64,000 nt of DNA from Prevotella scopos JCM 17725. GTDB lineage: Bacteria > Bacteroidota > Bacteroidia > Bacteroidales > Bacteroidaceae. The translations under genes and the position numbers were made by a program. The stretch lies in assembly GCF_018127785.1 (NCBI RefSeq), contig NZ_CP072390.1, forward strand, positions 372,001 to 436,000, read 5' to 3'. Under the pieces are notes generated by a model. It made no database searches. It was not told the DNA's origin and saw only the letters and a list, made by a program, of their open reading frames with translations. This document shows positions 46,850-55,815 of this stretch, in pieces. Each line of letters opens with the position of its first letter. The first letter of the stretch is position 1.

Positions 46850-47691
46850 GTCATTCGTTTATAATATAGCTGTATAATAGGTGCGAAGATGTGGGCTATC
46901 GGAGCAGATAACTTAGCCCACCATGGTTTATAACTCTTGTTCTTTCGTATGGCGAGTTTCAACAGAATGTTGGCTGCGTCAGATGAAGCGTAAGCAGGTA
47001 GATGCTTGTATTGTTCGTTAACATCCGACATTGCTGTGTGAACCAAGGGTAAAAAAGCTATCTGTACACGGACACCTAATGGGGCAAACTCGCTATTTGC
47101 CGTTTCACACCATGTGTTCGCAGCACTTTTTGAAGCATGATAAGCCGACCAGCCCGGTGCCATTGGGTAGAGTGTGCTCACTGATGAAGAGTAGATGATT
47201 CGTCCTTTGCTTGCCTTCAAGACAGGTAAGATAGCCAATGAAAGCGCCACTAGGGAACGGTAGTTGAGGTCTATGGTGCGGTCATAGTCGTGTAAGCGGT
47301 CCTGCGCATCATTAACCTTGCGATGGATAGATTTACCCGCATTGCAAAAGAAGTAATCCAACTGTGGTAGTGTTTTCCTTAGTCTTTGGCAAAGCTGTTT
47401 CAGTTTTTCTCTGTCTCTTAGGTCTATTGCGCAGTAGTCTGCACTACTTCCCGTTTGTTTAGCCTTGGCACATAAGAGACGTAAGTCCTCTTCACTACGA
47501 GCAATGAGGAAGACATTTGCACCTGCACTGATTAGTTTTTCGGTTAATGCCCTACCTATTCCATGCGATGCACCCGTCACAAGTACCCACTTCCCAGAGA
47601 AGTATTCTCTTGTAATGTCAGGTGAAAGACTTATGGTTGGGTAAGCCAAAGCCCCTCCAATAGCTATTATCTTTTTTCTGAGAGACGTCAT
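46846..47691 (-). CDS. Short-chain dehydrogenase/reductase
   Basis: 281 residues from ATG 47691 (MTSLRKKIIAIGG); an earlier ATG at 47766 adds 25 unlikely residues. SDR fold with NAD(P) loop VTGASHGIGRAL (about 41-52), NAG (FFCNAGKS), catalytic Ser in IIYSSSVSTLYP and YxxxK in YHASKSAAN. An N-terminal hydrophobic stretch and a C-terminal one (SAPIAHIFAPIIQLYY) suggest membrane contact. The 4-base overlap with the ligase suggests they act on the same acyl substrate, for example reduction or oxidation before or after activation. Pathway unknown. Confidence 0.9.
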   Translation of the reverse strand: MTSLRKKIIAIGGALAYPTISLSPDITREYFSGKWVLVTGASHGIGRALTEKLISAGANVFLIARSEEDLRLLCAKAKQTGSSADYCAIDLRDREKLKQLCQRLRKTLPQLDYFFCNAGKSIHRKVNDAQDRLHDYDRTIDLNYRSLVALSLAILPVLKASKGRIIYSSSVSTLYPMAPGWSAYHASKSAANTWCETANSEFAPLGVRVQIAFLPLVHTAMSDVNEQYKHLPAYASSDAANILLKLAIRKNKSYKPWWAKLSAPIAHIFAPIIQLYYKRMT

Positions 47692-47915
47692 TATAACTCT
47701 TTTCTTACAATCAGTAGTACTTGTTTTGATAACTAATTGTAATGTGATTAATGCTCTGCACATCATGTGATGAGTAATAACACAGCGGAAGAAAATGGGT
47801 AAAACGTTTTGTTCTTGTCGTTATAACAAGATAGTGTAAGGCCCAAATACTAAAATCTACAGCGCAGTCCTGTTAGATATCCATGCTGTCTTATACTTAC
47901 CTTTTTCCTATTTCT

Positions 47916-48641
47916 TTATATTATTTCCATGCTGTAATGCTGGTAATCACGTACGATAGTATAAAGGAACTTCTCATCAGCAGTATTAGTGTCAGAGATG
48001 TTGAGGTGTGTTCGTACTTTCTTAGCGAGGGAGGCAATACGACGTTCGCGCTCGTATCCGTATTCAGTATTGAGCGTACGTTGGATAACATCAAGTTGGT
48101 TAAGAGATAGGTCTTCTGCCTGCGGATAGACTGGTTTATACTTTCTGTCAAGGTAATAAAACTCGTCAAGTGAGACTTGAATCTTGCGATAATCGTTGAG
48201 TTGGATGACCATCGTTCCTGCTGCAAGGTCGCCAAGGCGTTGTGAATTTTTAGAGATAAGAATGACAAGTGCACCAATCCCCGAGAAACCAAGATCGACG
48301 AGTTGTAAAAGCCAACGCATAAAAAAGTCACCAATGCCCGGTGTCGTTCCGTCTTTCTTCACAACACGGATATGCATCACCATCTTACCAACACTTTGCC
48401 CATGGTTGAAAAGTTCCATAAGGAAGTGATAAAAGAGGGCAGGAAGGTAGACGGCTATTAGGAAGAATAATTCATTCGAGGTAAAAGAAAGGTTCATTTC
48501 AGCTATTAGGAGTGTCACACCAACTATATAGCAGATAATTAGAAAGTCATCAATTATTTGCGCAACGATACGTTCTCCTAAACTTGCCGGCGACTGACTT
48601 ATCTGGACGTACTGGCCTGTTATGATATTGGCTTCGGGCAT
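47916..48641 (-). CDS. RDD-family membrane protein
   Basis: 241 residues from ATG 48641 (MPEANIITGQYV); a start at 48674 would fall on the promoter. The RDD domain has ASLGERIVAQIIDDFLI with the R-D-D pattern, about three membrane helices, and the HGQSVGKMVMHIRVVKKDGTTPG loop. The soluble C-terminus (about 150-241) is charged. RDD proteins are often transport or permeability accessories. It is divergent from the SpoIIM/MoxR operon, with shared promoter DNA, so it likely belongs to the same system. Confidence 0.88.
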   Translation of the reverse strand: MPEANIITGQYVQISQSPASLGERIVAQIIDDFLIICYIVGVTLLIAEMNLSFTSNELFFLIAVYLPALFYHFLMELFNHGQSVGKMVMHIRVVKKDGTTPGIGDFFMRWLLQLVDLGFSGIGALVILISKNSQRLGDLAAGTMVIQLNDYRKIQVSLDEFYYLDRKYKPVYPQAEDLSLNQLDVIQRTLNTEYGYERERRIASLAKKVRTHLNISDTNTADEKFLYTIVRDYQHYSMEII

Positions 48642-48668
48642 TTTCTTAATAATTAAATATTGTTTCTG

Positions 48669-48699
48669 TTGCAAATGTAAGAAAAAAACTCTAAATTTG
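48669..48699 (+). promoter_or_regulatory. Promoter of the SpoIIM/MoxR operon
   Basis: TTG (48669-48671), 20 bases, TAAATTTG (48692-48699). Together with 48672-48679 it makes a compact divergent promoter pair whose elements overlap, so the two sides may be coregulated. Confidence 0.6.
48672..48679 (-). promoter_or_regulatory. Promoter (-7 box) of the RDD gene
   Basis: TACATTTG on the minus strand (48672-48679), leader about 25 bases to ATG 48641. It overlaps the divergent promoter at 48669-48699. Confidence 0.6.
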
Positions 48700-48742
48700 T
48701 TGCGTAAATGATAATAATGTGTAAATCACTTGTGGTCTTTGC

Positions 48743-49723
48743 ATGAAAGAAATTCTTTTCATACGAAATAATATTGAGAAATGGCGGGCAATAGAAGGCA
48801 TGATAGATAATGTCAAATTTGAGATGCCTGACCAGTTGGCTGATGCTTATACAGAGCTTACAGCCGATCTCGCTTTTGCACAGACACATTATCCTCGTTC
48901 ACGTATTACCATCTATCTCAACAAACTTGCTTCTGCACTTCATAATGAAATCTACCGTAATAAGCGGGAGAAGTGGTCGCGTTTGTTAACTTTCTGGACG
49001 CAGGAGGTTCCTGACGTGATGTGGAAAGAGCGTAAGTTGTTGCTTCTCTCATTCATCATTTTTATGGTGAGTGTGCTGATAGGCGTTGTTTCAACCTTAG
49101 GAGACGAATCCTTCCCACGCTTGATTCTTGGCGATGGCTATATGGATATGACCCTTGAGAATATTGCGAAGGGAAAGCCGATGGGCGTGTATGGCAATGA
49201 AGAAGAGGGAAGTTTGTTTATTAGTATTACGCTGAACAATATCATGGTATCGTTTAATGTGTTTGTTTCGGGCGTATTGACGAGTTTTATGTCAGGCTTC
49301 CTTTTATTCCGAAATGGTATCATGGTTGGTTGTTTTGATACTTTCTTTTATCAACATGGATTATTAGGTGAAAGCCTTTTAGCGACGATGTTGCACGGTA
49401 CGTTGGAACTTTCAGCTATCATTGTGGCTGGTGCTGCAGGTTTAGCAATTGGTAATGGTTGGTTATTCCCAGGTACTTACTCGCGTTTGGTCAGCTTTCA
49501 GCGAGGTGCAAAGAGAGGAATGAAGATTGTTGTTGGAACGGTGCCCATCTTTATCATGGCAGGTTTTATCGAAGGCTTTATTACTCGTCATACAGAGTTG
49601 AATGACTTTATCCGCCTTGGTATCATACTCGTATCATTGGCGTTTGTCGTGTATTATTTTATTTACTTACCTTATAAACGTAATTATCATTTAGAAGATG
49701 CAAATAGAAAGACCAAAGATTGA
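48743..49723 (+). CDS. SpoIIM-like (stage II sporulation protein M family) membrane protein
   Basis: 326 residues. A soluble N-terminal region with RNNIEKWRAIEGMIDN is followed by about six membrane helices. Diagnostic SpoIIM-family features are FISITLNNIMVSFNVFVSGV and the ATMLHGTLELSAIIVAGAAGL helix. These organisms do not sporulate; the family occurs in membrane clusters with RDD and MoxR genes. Start of a six-gene operon; its 3' end overlaps the next gene by 26 bases. Confidence 0.88.
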   Translation: MKEILFIRNNIEKWRAIEGMIDNVKFEMPDQLADAYTELTADLAFAQTHYPRSRITIYLNKLASALHNEIYRNKREKWSRLLTFWTQEVPDVMWKERKLLLLSFIIFMVSVLIGVVSTLGDESFPRLILGDGYMDMTLENIAKGKPMGVYGNEEEGSLFISITLNNIMVSFNVFVSGVLTSFMSGFLLFRNGIMVGCFDTFFYQHGLLGESLLATMLHGTLELSAIIVAGAAGLAIGNGWLFPGTYSRLVSFQRGAKRGMKIVVGTVPIFIMAGFIEGFITRHTELNDFIRLGIILVSLAFVVYYFIYLPYKRNYHLEDANRKTKD

Positions 49724-50690
49724 ACTTTATCAAGTTCGTAGTTTCGGCGAGAAGTTCTCAGCGATTTTTGAGTTTATTCGTGAGAACTTTAAGTTTTTGT
49801 TGCGTGCATGTACCTATTTACTCTTGCCACTTTGTTTGGTACAAGGTTTCGCAATGGAGATGATGATGAAGGTCTTAGCACCTTATTATACCAATACCTT
49901 CGATATGGGGGAGGATGTAGATGTAGCGCAGGGGATGCTCCTTAGATTAGGTGCTTCGTACGTGGGATATGGTATTTGTCTGCTGATAGGTTCTACTTTG
50001 TTGGCTGGAATCTGCTATAGTATGGTGAAATACTATCATAAGAGTCCAAATAGACTTCGTAATACGACCCTGAGTGACTTAAAACCTATAATCATTCAGG
50101 TGATTAAACGCTCGTTGTTAATGACCTTGGTGCTTGTTGCTTTGTTTATAGGAGTTTTGGTTCTTATCATTTCTTTTGCTGCAATCACAAGTGCACCGAT
50201 ACTGGCCGTTATACCAATTCTTGCGTTAGTAGTATGCTGTTTGCCTGTTTCTATGGCGTTACCTGTCTATGTTTTTGAAGATGAGGAAACGTTGTTTAGC
50301 TCAATAACTCGTGGCTTAAAACTTGGCTTCCATTCATTCTGGTCATTGTTTGGCTTGATGTTTGTGATAGGATTCTTGACTAATATCCTGTCTTCATTCA
50401 CATCAATTCCTTGGTATATATTGACGGTTGTAAAGTCTGTTTTAGTGGCTACTGATACCACTCAGAGCTCTTTTGCAACAAGTCCTGTGTATAGCTTCTT
50501 CGTTTATTTGTCATCCGTATTTATGAACTTTGGTATGTATCTTACGATGACACTCTCTACCTTTGCCTTAGCTTTTCACTATGGAAGCATTGCAGAGGAG
50601 GAAGATGGCTTCTCTGTAGAGGAAGACATACAGCACTTTGATGAGTTGGCAGAGAAAGATACCGACATTGATAACTTTGATAAACTCTGA
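49698..50690 (+). CDS. Multi-pass membrane protein of the MoxR cluster
   Basis: 330 residues, family not named. A cytoplasmic start (QIERPKIELYQVRSFGEKF) precedes about six hydrophobic helices, and the C-terminus is acidic (AEEEDGFSVEEDIQHFDEL). A segment PVYVFEDEETLFSSITRGLKLG near 190-211 looks conserved. The 26-base overlap with the SpoIIM gene and 12-base gap to the DUF4129 gene show co-expression. It probably forms part of a membrane complex with its neighbours. Confidence 0.8.
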   Translation: MQIERPKIELYQVRSFGEKFSAIFEFIRENFKFLLRACTYLLLPLCLVQGFAMEMMMKVLAPYYTNTFDMGEDVDVAQGMLLRLGASYVGYGICLLIGSTLLAGICYSMVKYYHKSPNRLRNTTLSDLKPIIIQVIKRSLLMTLVLVALFIGVLVLIISFAAITSAPILAVIPILALVVCCLPVSMALPVYVFEDEETLFSSITRGLKLGFHSFWSLFGLMFVIGFLTNILSSFTSIPWYILTVVKSVLVATDTTQSSFATSPVYSFFVYLSSVFMNFGMYLTMTLSTFALAFHYGSIAEEEDGFSVEEDIQHFDELAEKDTDIDNFDKL

Positions 50691-50702
50691 TAGAGCGGTT
50701 CT

Positions 50703-51314
50703 ATGTTACAGCCATTAAGTGATACTTTGTCGTGTGATTCAGCGTTGCTTCATCAGTATCGTGCTGATGAAGCGTACAACTATGCGCGAGAGTTGCAGGC
50801 ACCTGAACTTGATTGGTGGGATTGGCTGATGTCAAAGATAGGCGAATTCTTGTCTGAGATATTCAATATTCACAGCAAGGGGGACTTCCGTATCGTGATA
50901 TACATTGTTATTGCTCTTGCTTTTATTGCCCTAATCGCTTTCATTTTGTACCGTTATCAATTCAAACTCTTCGGTAGAGTGGGTAAGGTAACGAATGAAA
51001 ATGATGAAGAAGATAATATTTATGGTGTAGATTTTGAGGCTGTCTATGCCAAAGCAATGGTACAGAAGGATTATTATAAGGCTGTTCGAATTGTCTATCT
51101 GCGTACACTTCGTTGGTTATCGGATGGTAATAAGATTAGTTGGCAGCTCTACAAGACGCCAACTCAATACACTCGTGAGTATCTATCAGTAGAATTTGAA
51201 AGAATGACGACAGCTTTCATGCGTGTAAGATATGGTAATTATCAAGCATCTGAAGAACTCGTAGAACTACTGATAGACTTGGAAAGCAAGATAAAGGAAG
51301 GAGGTCAGGGATGA
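50703..51314 (+). CDS. DUF4129-type membrane protein
   Basis: 203 residues. One membrane helix (IVIYIVIALAFIALIAFIL, about 61-79) separates a periplasmic N-terminal part (WWDWLMSKIGEFLSEIF, amphipathic) from a cytoplasmic helical domain with DYYKAVRIVYLRTLRWL and YKTPTQYTREYL, the DUF4129 pattern. It overlaps the next gene by 4 bases. Function unknown; the family travels with DUF4350, MoxR and DUF58 genes. Confidence 0.85.
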   Translation: MLQPLSDTLSCDSALLHQYRADEAYNYARELQAPELDWWDWLMSKIGEFLSEIFNIHSKGDFRIVIYIVIALAFIALIAFILYRYQFKLFGRVGKVTNENDEEDNIYGVDFEAVYAKAMVQKDYYKAVRIVYLRTLRWLSDGNKISWQLYKTPTQYTREYLSVEFERMTTAFMRVRYGNYQASEELVELLIDLESKIKEGGQG

Positions 51315-52561
51315 ACAAGCGGTTTTGGTTCTTCGTAGCAGGCTTCCTTGTCTTCGTCTTTCTATTAGAGTGGAATGCGCCTTCAAAGTTTGTTTGGGAG
51401 CCTACCTTTAATCATTACGATAAGCAACCATTTGGTTGTGCGGTGTTCGACTCACTGATGAAGAAGTCTGTTCCTGCTGGCTATGAAGTAACAAGGAAAA
51501 CAATAGCACAGTTGGAACGTGACGAATATGGTAAGAAACCGCATGCCTTCTTAATTCAAGCAGTTAGTTTTCGTCCTTCTGCGACAGATATTCGTTCGTT
51601 GGATAGACTGTTGAAAGCTGGTAATAAGGTGTTTATTGCTGCGTCTTATATTGAACCTGATTCTCTATATCCTGATTTGCAAATATCTATTAATGGGGGA
51701 AATGGTTTCTCTCCTATGCAGGTTAAGTCATCCATTGCGAATCAGTCAATTCCTTATGATACCTTAGTCTGGTCTCAGCAGTTGCCATATCAGAAAAAAG
51801 AATACTCCGTCTATTCTGCTATGGGAGGTTATAATGTGATTGTAGAAGGGAAGGCTGCATGTGATACTTTGGTCAAAAGTTGGATTTCAGAGGAAGAATC
51901 TGATTCTACAGAAGGCTATTGGGAGCCACGTATAGTCAGCATTAAACGAGGAAAGGGTGAACTCTTCTTTTCTTGTGAACCATTATTGATGACTAATTAT
52001 GGTATCCTTGATACTCAGACTAATGGTCTCATCTTCCGTTTGGTGTCACAATCCCGAGGGTTGCCAATTGTTCGTACTGAGGCATATGGACCTGAAACAG
52101 AATTTGAAACAGATACTCCACTGCGTTTTTGGCTACAAAACGAACCTTTACGATGGGCTATCTATCTCACCTTAGGAGGGTTATTACTCTTCTGTGTATT
52201 CTATGCACGAAGACGACAACGTGTTATCCCAGTAGTGGAAGAGCCTGCGAACCGTTCGTTGGAGTTTGTGAAGTTGATAGGAACTCTTTATCACCAGAAG
52301 CATATTAATCGAGACCTGCTGCAGAAGAAGTTTAGTTACTTTGCAGAGACCTTACGTCGTATGACGATGATAGATGTCGAAGATGTTGAGTCAAGGAAGG
52401 AGAATATCGCACAGATAGCCATTCGAACGGGAATGCCAGAGGCTGAAGTGCGTATGATACTCGACCGTGTTGAACGTTATTTGCAGGGTAATGATGAACT
52501 GAAAGATGCTGCTTTGCGAAAGGCGATAGACGGAATGGATATGATAATCAATAAGCTATAA
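51311..52561 (+). CDS. DUF4350-type membrane protein
   Basis: 416 residues. An N-terminal anchor (RFWFFVAGFLVFVFLLEW) is followed by a periplasmic domain with LDRLLKAGNKVFIAASYIEP, a Rossmann-like piece seen in DUF4350. A second helix (WAIYLTLGGLLLFCVFYA, about 276-293) leads to a cytoplasmic tail with helical NRSLEFVKLIGTLYHQK. Overlaps the DUF4129 gene and lies 5 bases before moxR. Confidence 0.86.
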   Translation: MNKRFWFFVAGFLVFVFLLEWNAPSKFVWEPTFNHYDKQPFGCAVFDSLMKKSVPAGYEVTRKTIAQLERDEYGKKPHAFLIQAVSFRPSATDIRSLDRLLKAGNKVFIAASYIEPDSLYPDLQISINGGNGFSPMQVKSSIANQSIPYDTLVWSQQLPYQKKEYSVYSAMGGYNVIVEGKAACDTLVKSWISEEESDSTEGYWEPRIVSIKRGKGELFFSCEPLLMTNYGILDTQTNGLIFRLVSQSRGLPIVRTEAYGPETEFETDTPLRFWLQNEPLRWAIYLTLGGLLLFCVFYARRRQRVIPVVEEPANRSLEFVKLIGTLYHQKHINRDLLQKKFSYFAETLRRMTMIDVEDVESRKENIAQIAIRTGMPEAEVRMILDRVERYLQGNDELKDAALRKAIDGMDMIINKL

Positions 52562-52566
52562 TAGCT

Positions 52567-53589
52567 ATGGATGAGCAAAATAAGAATGTAATTGATGAGC
52601 AAACAAAAAATAAGATGGAAGAGCATAAAGAAGAAAGAACCGACCTCACTGCATTTAGCCAAAAGGTATTGCAGTTGCGTGAAGAGATTAGTAAGGTTAT
52701 TGTTGGCCAGCAGGAGACAGTTGCCCTGCTGTTAACAGCGATTCTTGCAGACGGTCATGTGTTAATTGAAGGTGTACCTGGAGTTGCAAAAACCTTGTTG
52801 GCACGTCTGATGTCTCGGCTGATTGATGCACGCTTTAGTCGTATTCAATTCACGCCAGACCTTATGCCAAGCGATGTGCTTGGTACGACAGTGTTCAACA
52901 TGAAGACCTCTGAGTTTGACTTCCATGAAGGTCCTGTGTTCTCAGATCTCGTCCTTGTTGATGAAATCAATCGTGCTCCTGCAAAGACACAGGCAGCTCT
53001 CTTTGAAGTAATGGAAGAGCGCCAGGTGACAATTGATGGTACCACTCACCCTATGAGCGATGTCTATACGATTATTGCAACACAAAATCCAGTAGAGCAG
53101 GAGGGAACCTATCGACTCCCAGAAGCCCAACTCGACCGTTTCCTCCTCAAGATAAGAATGGGTTATCCTTCTGTTGATGAGGAAGTGAAAATCCTCAAAC
53201 GTCATCAGGAGACGAGAAACCTCATCAGGTTGGAAGATGTCAAACCAGTATTGACTATCGATGAGCTTTTGGATATGCGTAAGAAACTTGATACAGTATA
53301 TGTCGAAGACAGTCTGCTACGTTACATTGCAAATATCGTGGAGCAGACGCGCACTTCAAAGGCTGTCTATCTTGGAGCTAGTCCACGTGCTTCTGTGGCT
53401 ATGCTTAATGCTGCTAAGGCTTCAGCTTTATTGGGTGGTCGTGACTTTGTAACACCAGAAGACATCAAGTTTGTTACGCCAAGTATTCTTCAACATCGTC
53501 TTATCCTCACTGCTGAGGCAGAAATGGAGGGCTACACCCCATTGAAGGTTGCGCAGAAGTTGATTGACAAGGTGGAAGTTCCTAAATAA
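52567..53589 (+). CDS. MoxR-family AAA+ ATPase
   Basis: 340 residues. MoxR ATPases act as chaperones in assembling or activating protein complexes, often with DUF58 or VWA partners. Walker A is GVPGVAKT (69-76), Walker B LVLVDEIN (about 122-129), sensor 1 IIATQNPVEQEGTY, and the arginine-rich YLGASPRASVAML sits in the C-terminal lid. The first 25 residues are a charged extension. DUF58 follows by 36 bases. Confidence 0.95.
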   Translation: MDEQNKNVIDEQTKNKMEEHKEERTDLTAFSQKVLQLREEISKVIVGQQETVALLLTAILADGHVLIEGVPGVAKTLLARLMSRLIDARFSRIQFTPDLMPSDVLGTTVFNMKTSEFDFHEGPVFSDLVLVDEINRAPAKTQAALFEVMEERQVTIDGTTHPMSDVYTIIATQNPVEQEGTYRLPEAQLDRFLLKIRMGYPSVDEEVKILKRHQETRNLIRLEDVKPVLTIDELLDMRKKLDTVYVEDSLLRYIANIVEQTRTSKAVYLGASPRASVAMLNAAKASALLGGRDFVTPEDIKFVTPSILQHRLILTAEAEMEGYTPLKVAQKLIDKVEVPK

Positions 53590-53625
53590 CGTGACAGGAG
53601 AAAATCTTAGACAAATAAAGAAGAA

Positions 53626-54939
53626 ATGTTCCTTACTAAAAGGTTTTATTTTATATTAGCAAGCCTTACGCTGCTCGCAGGGTTTGGTTATGTGTATCCA
53701 CTGCTTTTCATGGGGGTAAAGGTACTTTTGTTTATCTTTGCAGCTATGGTTGTGGTAGATGCTGTTATGCTCTATCATCGTCGTGGAATAACAGCAAAGC
53801 GAACCTGTTCTGAACGTTTCTCTAATGGTGATAAGAATGTCGTCAAGATAAGCCTTGAAAGTAAGTACTCCTTCCCTGTATGGCTGACGGTTATAGATGA
53901 GGCTCCTGAAGTGTTTCAGCGGAGAGACATTAGCTATAAGAGTCATCTTGTAGCGATGGGCAAGAATACAATTCGTTATACGCTTACACCTAAAAAACGC
54001 GGCGTTTATTCCTTTGGAAAGATTCGTTGCTTTACATGTACTGTCTTAGGACTTGTTGAACGCCGATATACTTTGGGCGAGGCTGAGGATGTAAAGGTTT
54101 ATCCATCTTACATGATGTTGAATCGCTATGAACTCCTGGCTATAAGCAATAACCTCACTGAGATGGGGATTAAACGGATCCGTCGGGTAGGAAATAATAC
54201 GGAGTTTGAGCAGATAAAAGACTATGTGAAAGGTGATGAATACCGAAACATAAACTGGAAGGCGAGTGCACGTCGTAATCAGTTGATGGTTAATGTCTAT
54301 CGTGATGAGCGTTCGCAGCAGATTTTCTCAGTCATCGATAAGGGGCGTGTTATGCAACAATCGTTTCGAGGTATGACACTCCTTGACTATAGTATTAATG
54401 CTGCTTTAGTATTGTCTTATGTTGCTATGCGCCGTGATGATAAAGCTGGATTGATAACCTTTGCTGACAAGTTGGATACCTTTGTCGCTCCTTCGTTGCG
54501 TACGGGTCAGATGCAACTTCTCTTAGAGTCGCTTTATGCGCAGGAGACCCAGTTTGGTGAGAGTGACTTTAGTAGTTTGTGTGCCAATGTTCATAAACTG
54601 GTGAGCAAGCGCAGTTTGTTTATTGTCTATACGAACTTTTCGGGCATAACAGCTCTTAATCGCCAGTTGGCTTACTTAAAGCTACTTAGTCAGTGGCATC
54701 GTGTACTTGTTGTTTTCTTTGAAGATGCAGAGATGAATGACTATATTCGTTCGCCGAAACACTCGGTAGAGGATTATTATCAACATGTTATCGCAGAAAA
54801 GTTTGCCTATGAGAAGCGCCTGATTGTCTCAACCTTACGCCAGCATGGTATCTTTAGCGTGTTGACCACTCCTGATAAGCTAAGCATTGATGTCATCAAC
54901 AAATACTTAGAGATGAAGCAAAGGCAAATCTTAACCTAG
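53626..54939 (+). CDS. DUF58-domain membrane protein
   Basis: 437 residues. Two N-terminal hydrophobic helices (LASLTLLAGFGYVYPLLFM, VKVLLFIFAAMVVVDAVML) anchor it. The DUF58 signature is VKGDEYRNINWKASARRNQL (about 204-223), followed by a VWA-like segment starting IFSVIDKGRVMQ in which the MIDAS DxSxS is degenerate. It is the last gene of the MoxR operon. MoxR and DUF58 proteins commonly act as a pair. A 22-bp repeat array begins 7 bases after its stop. Confidence 0.93.
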   Translation: MFLTKRFYFILASLTLLAGFGYVYPLLFMGVKVLLFIFAAMVVVDAVMLYHRRGITAKRTCSERFSNGDKNVVKISLESKYSFPVWLTVIDEAPEVFQRRDISYKSHLVAMGKNTIRYTLTPKKRGVYSFGKIRCFTCTVLGLVERRYTLGEAEDVKVYPSYMMLNRYELLAISNNLTEMGIKRIRRVGNNTEFEQIKDYVKGDEYRNINWKASARRNQLMVNVYRDERSQQIFSVIDKGRVMQQSFRGMTLLDYSINAALVLSYVAMRRDDKAGLITFADKLDTFVAPSLRTGQMQLLLESLYAQETQFGESDFSSLCANVHKLVSKRSLFIVYTNFSGITALNRQLAYLKLLSQWHRVLVVFFEDAEMNDYIRSPKHSVEDYYQHVIAEKFAYEKRLIVSTLRQHGIFSVLTTPDKLSIDVINKYLEMKQRQILT

Positions 54940-54945
54940 TCTTAA

Positions 54946-55020
54946 GGCTCCGCACAACTTGTGCTAAGGCCCCGCACGCGTGGTGCTGAGGCTCCGCACG
55001 AATGGTGCGGATGGTATGCA
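54946..55020 (-). repeat. 22-bp tandem repeat array, locus 3
   Basis: Three 22-bp units (54946-54967, 54968-54989, 54990-55011), mainly in reverse orientation: GGCTCCGCAC..GTGCTAA, GGCCCCGCAC..GTGCTGA, GGCTCCGCAC..GTGCGGA. The end GGTGCGGATGGTATGCA is shared base for base with locus 1. It starts 6 bases after the DUF58 stop and might double as a transcript-end structure. Confidence 0.8.
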
Positions 55021-55263
55021 CGAATACAGTTGATTATGGACATTATGTAGAATAATATCAAACTGGTATCTAATTACAAGCAAAGATGTGTCCTGTCATC
55101 ATTAAAAGGCAAAGCTTGTTTGAGGAGGGGCTCATATAACTAAAATCTCGGAGCATGGTAGCGGAATGGTTTATATCACATTTTTCATAAATCTATCTTA
55201 TATTTGTAGGTATGTGTTTGTGCTTTTTAAGCCTATTTCTTCCTAAAATCATTATTAATAGGT

Positions 55264-55295
55264 ATTGTGTTATAATAGTGTTTCTTATACCTTTG
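55264..55295 (+). promoter_or_regulatory. Promoter of the hmu-type locus
   Basis: ATTG (55264-55267), 20 bases, TACCTTTG (55288-55295); leader about 30 bases to ATG 55333. Confidence 0.65.
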
Positions 55296-55332
55296 CACTT
55301 AATTAGAATTTAATATAAACAGAATTAGTAAC

Positions 55333-55815
55333 ATGAGAATTAAAACTTTATTTCTTACACTTACCGTTACACTGTTAGCTTCCATGAATGCACTTTCTGC
55401 TTCTGCGGCTGACTATGTGAAAGTAAGTGACAAAGATGGCAAAGACACTTATTTTGCTCTGTCTGAGAAACCTATTGTTACTTTCACTTCCACCATTATG
55501 ATTTTGACTGCTGGAAGTCAAACAGTAGAGTATCCTCTGACAGATTTCCGTGCTTTTGCTTTTGCTAATCCACAACCAGCTGGTATTAGATCGCTGGATG
55601 AAGAAGGCAACAATGCTGTCTTTTCTTTTGGTAACTCCTTGAAGGGAGAAGGCCTGAAAGCTGGTAGCCAAGTCGCTGTTTACACCATCAATGGACAGTT
55701 AGTAGGCCGCTCCACTGTAAGCCAGAGCGGTACTGTTGAGATTCCTCTCGACGGACAAACAGGCGTTTTTGTAGTTAAATCATTATCTAAGACATTTAAA
55801 TTCATACGTAAATGA
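55333..55815 (+). CDS. Secreted protein with a T9SS-type C-terminal domain
   Basis: 160 residues with a signal peptide (to about residue 25, ending SASAA). Residues 27-75 (DYVKVSDKDGKDTYFALSEK...) resemble the N-terminal module of the next protein. The last 50 (VAVYTINGQLVGRSTVSQSG, then IPLDGQTGVFVVKS, KTFKFIRK) match the pattern of type IX secretion C-terminal sorting domains. It may be little more than a signal peptide, a module and a sorting domain. Its stop overlaps the next start by 4 bases (ATGA). Confidence 0.8.
   Translation: MRIKTLFLTLTVTLLASMNALSASAADYVKVSDKDGKDTYFALSEKPIVTFTSTIMILTAGSQTVEYPLTDFRAFAFANPQPAGIRSLDEEGNNAVFSFGNSLKGEGLKAGSQVAVYTINGQLVGRSTVSQSGTVEIPLDGQTGVFVVKSLSKTFKFIRK

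Larger units (their letters stand above)
54940..55332. other. Intergenic stretch before the haem locus
   Basis: No gene. It holds the 22-bp array and two promoter-like boxes: TATATTTG at 55199-55206 and TACCTTTG at 55288-55295. The middle part shows nothing recognised; no Fur-like palindrome was seen. Confidence 0.55.
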
